From Chondrosia reniformis (Eukaryota > Porifera > Demospongiae > Chondrillida > Chondrillidae), in NCBI GenBank assembly GCA_947172415.1, contig OX359192.1:1180501-1244500 (forward strand): DNA of 64,000 nucleotides, in the 5' to 3' direction. Positions within the stretch are counted from its first letter, which is position 1. Every line of letters begins with the position of its first letter. The notes below the pieces were generated by a model. That model worked only from the letters and a program-made list of their open reading frames with translations, ran no database searches and was not told the origin of the DNA. Below, in pieces: positions 57,517-64,000 of this stretch. The position numbers were made by a program, and so were the translations under genes.

Positions 57517-58013
57517 CTACTGACGGAAATCTTTATACCGTTTCCGTTTTTGTTCTGAGCCACCGGAACTTGGTGGCTCATTAATACCTTTTAACGCTTT
57601 GTAACTGAGAAAGGCTGCGCGAATTGGAATGCTGCCGGCTGTAGAGAGCAGCGCGATGGAGCTTTGTTGCTTCGAAATTGTTGCTAATCGATCAACCTGC
57701 AAAGCGCCGACTTTCCACTGTTTGCGAATTTCGTTTCTAACCGTTTTGTTAACGGAAGTAACTAATTAGTTACGCCCCCAGAACAAAAACGGTATTTCGC
57801 TGATCGTGTGACGTCATGAAGAAAATATGGAGGCGATATAGCGGTCTGGGCTATGAGACCACTAGACCGTTAGTTCCAAATTACGAAAAAGATTAAAAGA
57901 AAAGCTTGTAATGCGCTGCAATTACCTCTTCTTCAACTCCAAGCATAAATAATTGACGAATTCGAAGCGCTTCAATTCGGTAAACTTGAAGGCCACAACG
58001 AGTGGATCATCGA
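57517..58013 (-). CDS. Small unrecognised gene upstream of TYW4 copy 3 (3' part)
   Basis: Two exon-like pieces. The upstream one ends at 57926 with VYRIEALRIRQLFMLGVEEE before a GTAATT donor. The downstream one, 57517-57717, reads WKVGALQVDRLATISKQQSS, PIRAAFLSYKALKGINEPPS and ends KRKRYKDFRQ, stop; it starts after CAG in the matching phase 0. The start codon and any further 5' exon were not found. It ends 111 bp before the TYW4 ATG on the same strand. I do not recognise the family; the codon pattern and the preserved frame in two array units argue that it was once a real gene. Confidence 0.45.
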
Positions 58014-58025
58014 CTCGTTGTGGCC
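57991..58025. repeat. 13-bp perfect stem, 9-base loop hairpin (copy 3 unit)
   Basis: Identical to 40289-40323; absent from the copy 2 unit because of the deletion there. Confidence 0.85.
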
Positions 58026-58206
58026 AGCATTTTTTTACAATTAAAATCATGTTGTCATGTTCAAACGCTGCAAACAACGGCGATATTTTGATAAGTAAAT
58101 GGCCATGGCCTGACCAACTCTTAAGAGCTTCCTACAGCCCTGCTAAATCAATGGTCTCATGCCTTGTATTATTGATTGTTTGCATTATTAACATATATGC
58201 TATAGA

Positions 58207-61200
58207 CTAATCAAGTGCAAGTTTAATGATAGTTGGAGGTGTAAAGAAAGCTTCATCCTCATTAAAATATTTGCAATTGCATCCACCAGCTACACTGACT
58301 ATGTTGACATGGTCTTCCTTTGATTTCTCATCATTAGTGAGCAAACCACAAGTCCAACCCAGAGTCCAAATTGGCTCTTCAGGTAGCTACAAAATAAGAC
58401 AACCCTATTTCCTTGGTACATATAATAGCATACATACATTTTTTAATTATTTTAACTAAAATTTTTTATACAGTTTATACATGCATCTATGTAGCTGCGA
58501 TAACAAAGGAAAAGGGTTAAATGTAAAATATTCATACATATGATTAATTATATGTACATTTATCAGCATTTTTAATGTATATAGCACTCTGCAGCTGCAT
58601 ATATATATAAAGTGTATATATGCACATACTTGTAGTTGTACAAATGAAGCTGTAAGGTTTATCAGGTTCACAATGACCACTTCAGGTACACCTGGATACC
58701 AGTCTGCACCTCCAAGAAGAATAAGACTGTCTCCATGGACTACAGAGGAGGAACTACACCTTGCTGGCAAGGAGGGAATGGTCTCCAACTCTTTGAAATA
58801 TACAGTTAAATCCTAAAAAGGCAAAAAAATTAGTATATGTTATGGTATTAAATAAAACACATTTCTATAGAATGATCAACTTGAATTATGAGTGTGACAG
58901 AAAAGCGATTAAAATGTTTAAAACATTTTAATAAGTATTATGCATATAACAGATGAACATGTAAACTTTGAATGACAACAATATACACATGGACATATAA
59001 ATTCACCATCATTGTTGCATGGTACAGTTTATTACAGAGTCTTTCATCTGAAAGCACACCTCCATACATCAAGATACTGTCTTTCCATACGACAGTAGAA
59101 TGACTGTGACGAGGCTTTGGGGAGTCACCAGTCACATATTGCTGCAAAGGAAAAAAATAAAACTATATATAAAAAAGTGATTATGGAGGTTACTCATTAT
59201 TGTGTGTTTTACCTCACTCCATATCATACTGTTCAGTTCCAATCTATGACAGTCACCTAGAGGTTGGCCTTTAGAGTTTCTACCTCCATACACAATCATC
59301 ACTGTGCTTCCTACGTATATACGTACGTTGACTATGATGATCCTTACATAATCATTAATTTAAATGATGGTTTATTATTGTTACATGCTATACATACTAA
59401 ACTGAAATCAGTAAAGACAGCCCAACCACAAGGGTTTATACGTAAGTCACACTAAAAGGAATTCATAGCAATTGATTGGAATGAGGGGGAAAGTGAATTG
59501 CATGCATTTATAAAACTACATGGATATATAAACTAAGTGACTGATTTGTGGTATATATAAGTACATGAGATAAATACAATTGGTGATTTGTCTATTAGGG
59601 TAGGAGAGGACATAGATCTAGAGGCAGACAGAGAGGCACTTCTATAAATTGGTTAGAGGATAAAAATAAATATACAGGTCATCTTTCAAGCATCTAAAGA
59701 TGAATTTTTCAGTCACTATATAACACATGTACGTAGATTCAAATCTCAGGAGTTTTTTTACCTATATTTGAAACTCTTTGAACTACCAGGTTTCAAAGGA
59801 TGCTCAGTTATGCACTAATAGATAAATTTCACTGGTTTCAAGTTTTTAACAGCTCCCTTTCCAAGTTTATACATACTTTGAAACCTAGCAGTTTAAGGAG
59901 CTTCAAATAGATTTCATGCATGCCATCTGATATGTGAAATGAGTCCAAGGGTCAATAGGAAGTTTCAACCAAAATACTGCATCTAAAGATGCTCAAAATA
60001 CTGCTCAAAAGGGATCAAAGATGAAAACTTTAGAAAAAATATAGATAATCAATCAATAGAATACCTTCTCCCTTTTGCAGCTTATCAGCAGAGTGCCTCC
60101 ATCTTGGTGGAGGTAGAGACCCCCGGGTCTTCTGTAGTGTCCAATTGTATACTAAACCTTTTTCTAAAATTCAAATCAGTAATGAGAAATGTGTAAAATA
60201 GTATTTTACCAACTCCTATATGGCTATAACATTCACTCTACTAAACATAATTTTGTACATTGATGAAGATACATACATAGCAAAGGCTATATACCTAGCT
60301 ATTAATTTTCAGTAACATCTTTCAGCTATGATGAATGCAATTAGTCAATGAATTCAAAATAGGTAAAAAAAAATTTTTCAATTGCGGACAGTCTCCGTAT
60401 AACGGACAGCATGCAATGTACCAACTTTTTTGTATACGATTAGTACATTAGCAACTCCCGAATAGCGAATAACCTCCAATTCCGGATAACGGACACTCTG
60501 CCCGATCCCAAGGACTTTTTGCATTACAAAAAAACCCTTTTAACGAACAAAGAGGGCCTTATCTAGCTACGGTTGCAGTCAGACGTAACGAGGGACGCCT
60601 AGCTCTCACCGAGTATTGATGGAGCTGTTAACGAATTAAAAGCGTCCGATCGACTAATCTTGAATGTAGTAACAAAGTAACGTATACGTACGGCTGAACC
60701 CGTTTCAGATAGCATTGTATACAGATATAAAGTTTTATTATGAAAACCTCCCAGTAAAGGACAACCTCCGAATAGTGGACAAGTCCCTTTGCACCAACTT
60801 GTCCGTTATTGAGAGGTTTCACTGTATATATATATGCACTATAATTAATACACAACCTCTTAAAAGGTATGTATCATTCTTAGTTCGATCACAAGTGTCC
60901 AGTCCACCAAACAGAATATAATCATTGTCAACGATCTTCACAAGAGAACCATGCTTTAATGGACCTATTCAAATCAAAATGACCAGGTTTAAGGCTTATA
61001 TGTTCATATCCATACACATATGTATGTAATAGTTAAAAGCAAACTAACTCATGATCATATATAAATGGAGTCATGTGTGAATATATTACTACTATAACTA
61101 CGAATATACAATAAAGTACTACACAGTGCAAGTTACAAAATATCCTGACTTTGGGATAACTACAATCAAGTTTAAAAATTTAATAGTGCAAGTTTTAGTA

Positions 61201-63192
61201 TAATAACTATATACAATGCCCTAGTGCATATAGAGCAATAACTTACGTGTTAATTAACTAGGCTACATGCCATATTCATAACAGTTTTTTAAAACCTATA
61301 TACATAGTAGGTCCTGTGTGTTGTGTTGCCCTAGAAAGAACCAGTCTTAACATAATAACCACAGCTGATTTGAGAGAGAGCTAATTCAATGAATGTGACT
61401 ATATATACAGTGCAAGTTACAATATGCTAAGGTAATCTAAATAATATAATTAATTAATTAATTAATTAATATAAATATATATATATATATACATATGTAT
61501 ATATACATTCACACACTTACATGGCTTAGTATATATATATATAAACTATGTTATAATTTGTACACAGGAGCATTTTGTGGTTTTAATATTTTAAAAACTC
61601 TTTAGCCTTCCATGCATGGTGTGCAATTGCAAGTTATACAAAATCCATGTATATATAGCCATGCTCATCCCTTAAATATATATAATGTGTTTGTACATGT
61701 GAACTTAAAAGCTTGCTGTATAACGGAGTGGTACCAATATACACTGTACAGTACAGTGACTAAAACATGCACATTTTTTATTAAAACTTGATGTAGCTAC
61801 GTATATCATAGGAGTCAGAGTATTTTGTAACTAAAACTGTGTATTTAGTACTTGATTGGAGCTGTATATATGTAGTATAAATACTCGCACACATACAGAA
61901 GATATAATGTATGCACCATCCTACTAGTACTATTCAGACTCACCAGGACTATCACCATCAGTGAAACATTCCTGAACTTGAAGGAAAATCCCAGATTTCT
62001 CTAAATGTATGCATACAGTTCATGTACGTAGGGACATGAACTGAAAATTGCATATATATATATGCTATGATATGTTACAGTTATTATATATATAATTAAG
62101 TGAAACTATACAATGTGACAACCAAATATACGTATATACGTATATATACAGTTTACATGGAGTCACTTGCATGGCTATAGATTTACAGCTAGTTTACCTT
62201 CCTGATTCACATGACAACACACTAAAGTGTCAGCAAGTGATGAAGTCAAGTTATATCCACCATACAACAGAAAGATGGCATCATCTTCACAGAATACAGC
62301 TGTCTGAGCATATCTATATGTATATAATAGTGAGTGCACAGTTATCAACTGACACTCTGAATTCGTACTTCATTTCTATACTCACCTCTTTATCAGTTTT
62401 TCACTATCTCCTTGTGGCAGCCTACACAAGGTGGAACATTTAGCAACATGTGTTGAACATTCCATTTCATTGTGATCAAATTTCAACTCCTTCAGTAATC
62501 CAACTAGATTTCCTTTTAAGCCACATGAAAAAGCAAGATGAGACGCATGGTTATAGAAGGCCTGTAAAGGAATAGGAATATAAGTCTGTATATAACTCTG
62601 GGCTGGGAAAACAAGTATAATACATATACCCCATATCTCTACTAATTGGTTAAGATGGCCCCTCCCACTGGAAATGGGCCGATTCTCTGATTATAAGCTT
62701 GTCCTGATAAATAAATAATTAGTGTGAATGGCAACTAATTAACTACTTTGTATAGTTAGTATAAGAGGGAATGCTACTACAGCCTGACACACATGCACAG
62801 GACCAAATCTCACACTTTAAAAAATACATATAGCAAGAAATTCTCACCTAGGTGCTATTATATATAGCTAGGGGTAATATTTAACCATTTTTTGCCCTTA
62901 GTTAATATGTAGCTAGACCTGTAAGTTTGAAAATGTCTCACTACATTTTGAACAGTTCAGGTTTCATGAAATTTCAAATTCTCAACTAGGTGCTATCAAA
63001 AATAGTGAAGATATAGGGATGGCACAAAACAGACAGATCTAGACAGTACAGAAACAAGAAATGATGTTACACAGTGAAGCATTAGCTGTGCATGAATCAT
63101 ACAACCAAGGGTAGTTGAGAATGATTGCTTGTGGTTTGTTTACATGCATGTCTTTGATTATATATCAATGTGTGCAGTGTATAAATATTGTC

Positions 63193-63228
<36 letters not shown>

Positions 63229-64000
63229 CATGATCACACGAATATTAATTTATATACCTCATGCATGTCTGAAAAGACTAGGTTGATCATTCTCATTACT
63301 TCATTCTTAGTGGCTGTGTTATAGTATATGGAGAGATTTTCACCAGCAATTGCCTTTGTCCATCCCTTTAATTCAAGCACATGCAAGGAAAGGAAATAAG
63401 TTAAAGGTTTAACACTATATATAAAACTTAGTGCCTTCATGGTAATTTACTTAATCAAAATGAACATTTAGTCATCAAATGCATATTTTATGCTCAATAT
63501 CTATTTTCTTCAAAATCATGCACCTTCTGCAAAGTCACTCGACTCTTATAAAATGTATATACATGAATATATATATATATATATTTAGGAACGTATATAC
63601 ACCATGCAGGATCAAATTTCAGGTTTCAGAAGGCATGAAACCTATTTGAAACTCTATGAACAGCCAGGTTTCAATCGGTATGAAAGTATGTATAAATCTT
63701 GGAAAGGGGGCTGTTAGAATTTGAAACCAGTGAAATTAATCTGTTAGCATATTCTTGAGCACCCTTTGAAACCTGGCTGTTCAAGAAGTTTCAAATAGAT
63801 TTCATGCCATATGAAACCTGAAATTTGATCCTGTGATATATATACATTATACTTATAACATAATATTAGTATGTATACATACATATACAAGTGTCTGTGT
63901 ACATAGTTAGCTTTACCAAGTTTATATATCTTTGAATGTGTGCTTCAGGAGTGGGACAGTAATAACAACCCTTCCAAGGAGACCCTCGCTGCTCAAAGTA
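58207..64000 (-). CDS. TYW4: tRNA wybutosine-synthesising protein 4, array copy 4 (5' part beyond window)
   Basis: Visible exons, 5' to 3': 63917-64000 (partial exon 7), 63258-63365, 62386-62561, 62198-62313, 61944-62000, 60857-60964, 60065-60163, 59213-59310, 59007-59141, 58630-58812, 58207-58386. All match the sizes and phases of copies 1-3 and are open. The kelch exons and their introns are the most diverged of the array (for example AQTAVFCEDDAIF against AQTGIFCKDDATF), while sequence from about 62.7 kb on is near-identical to copy 2. The MITE in intron 13 of the other copies is absent here; another transposon fragment sits in intron 12. The N-terminal methyltransferase exons lie to the right of the window. 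Confidence 0.87.
59733..59950. mobile_element. Diverged GGATCAAATTTCAGGTTTC-type MITE, TYW4 copy 4 intron 13
   Basis: GATTCAAATCTCAGG start and the internal AACTACCAGGTTTCAAAGGA and CACTGGTTTCAAG blocks are recognisable. Confidence 0.65.
60370..60830. mobile_element. Non-autonomous DNA transposon fragment, TYW4 copy 4 intron 12
   Basis: Repeated CGGATAACGGACA / GTATAACGGACA motifs and terminal TACAGTGAAACCTCTCAATA on the minus strand. It sits in the same intron where copies 1-3 have the 17.4-kb-type repeat. Less AT-rich than its surroundings. Confidence 0.6.
61439..61505. repeat. AATT and AT microsatellite
   Basis: (AATT)n followed by (AT)n in intron 11 of TYW4 copy 4. Confidence 0.9.
63192..63228. 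repeat. (TA)n microsatellite in intron 8 of TYW4 copy 4
   Basis: About 18 TA units; the matching site in copy 2 (45475-45491) has about 8. Confidence 0.9.
63607..63834. mobile_element. GGATCAAATTTCAGGTTTC-type MITE in intron 7 of TYW4 copy 4
   Basis: Same element at the same site as 45872-46102, near-identical. Confidence 0.85.

Noticed and set aside
31362-64000. CRISPR-like or bacterial operon interpretation of the regular 9-kb repeat structure
   Set aside because: Repeats are whole intron-containing eukaryotic genes; no short direct repeats with spacers, no prokaryotic signals.

Overview
This is a eukaryotic nuclear window, AT-rich (TATATA and TACGTA runs everywhere) with small exons, short GT-AG introns and many short inverted-repeat elements. 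The gene content (a secreted SRCR plus fibronectin-III receptor, simple intron geometry, compact spacing) suggests an early-branching marine metazoan, most likely a demosponge of the Amphimedon type; this assignment is an inference. All protein-coding genes that could be modelled lie on the minus strand.

Layout. (1) 1-12898: a large scavenger-receptor gene. A signal-peptide exon is followed by ten SRCR exons, one FN3-like exon and then FN3 modules, running off the left edge. Splice phases are consistent (phase 1-1 exons divisible by 3). Its large central intron holds a decayed LINE reverse-transcriptase tail. (2) 14163-18791: a ten-exon gene of 735 residues with four membrane segments and the cysteine layout of the pannexin/LRRC8 large-pore channel superfamily, followed by a long unrecognised soluble region. 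(3) 21915-29491: three intronless secreted paralogues with a PDGF/VEGF-like cystine knot and CXC-rich C-terminal repeats, each with a TATA-like box at nearly the same distance from the ATG. (4) 31362-64000: a head-to-tail array of four copies of a 17-exon gene for tRNA wybutosine-synthesising protein 4 (TYW4/LCMT2), with an LCM methyltransferase domain followed by kelch repeats. Copies 1-3 are complete (680, 681 and 680 residues) and copy 4 is cut by the right edge. Fragments of a small unrecognised gene sit just upstream of copies 1-3 and were carried along by the duplication.

The genes do not form an obvious pathway. The window is notable for local duplication at several scales: domain exons within the SRCR gene, the growth-factor-like trio, and the TYW4 array. 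Recombination mosaics are visible in the last two. Introns and spacers carry at least four recognisable families of short non-autonomous elements. All gene models come from manual reading of splice sites and frame; no transcript or database support was available.
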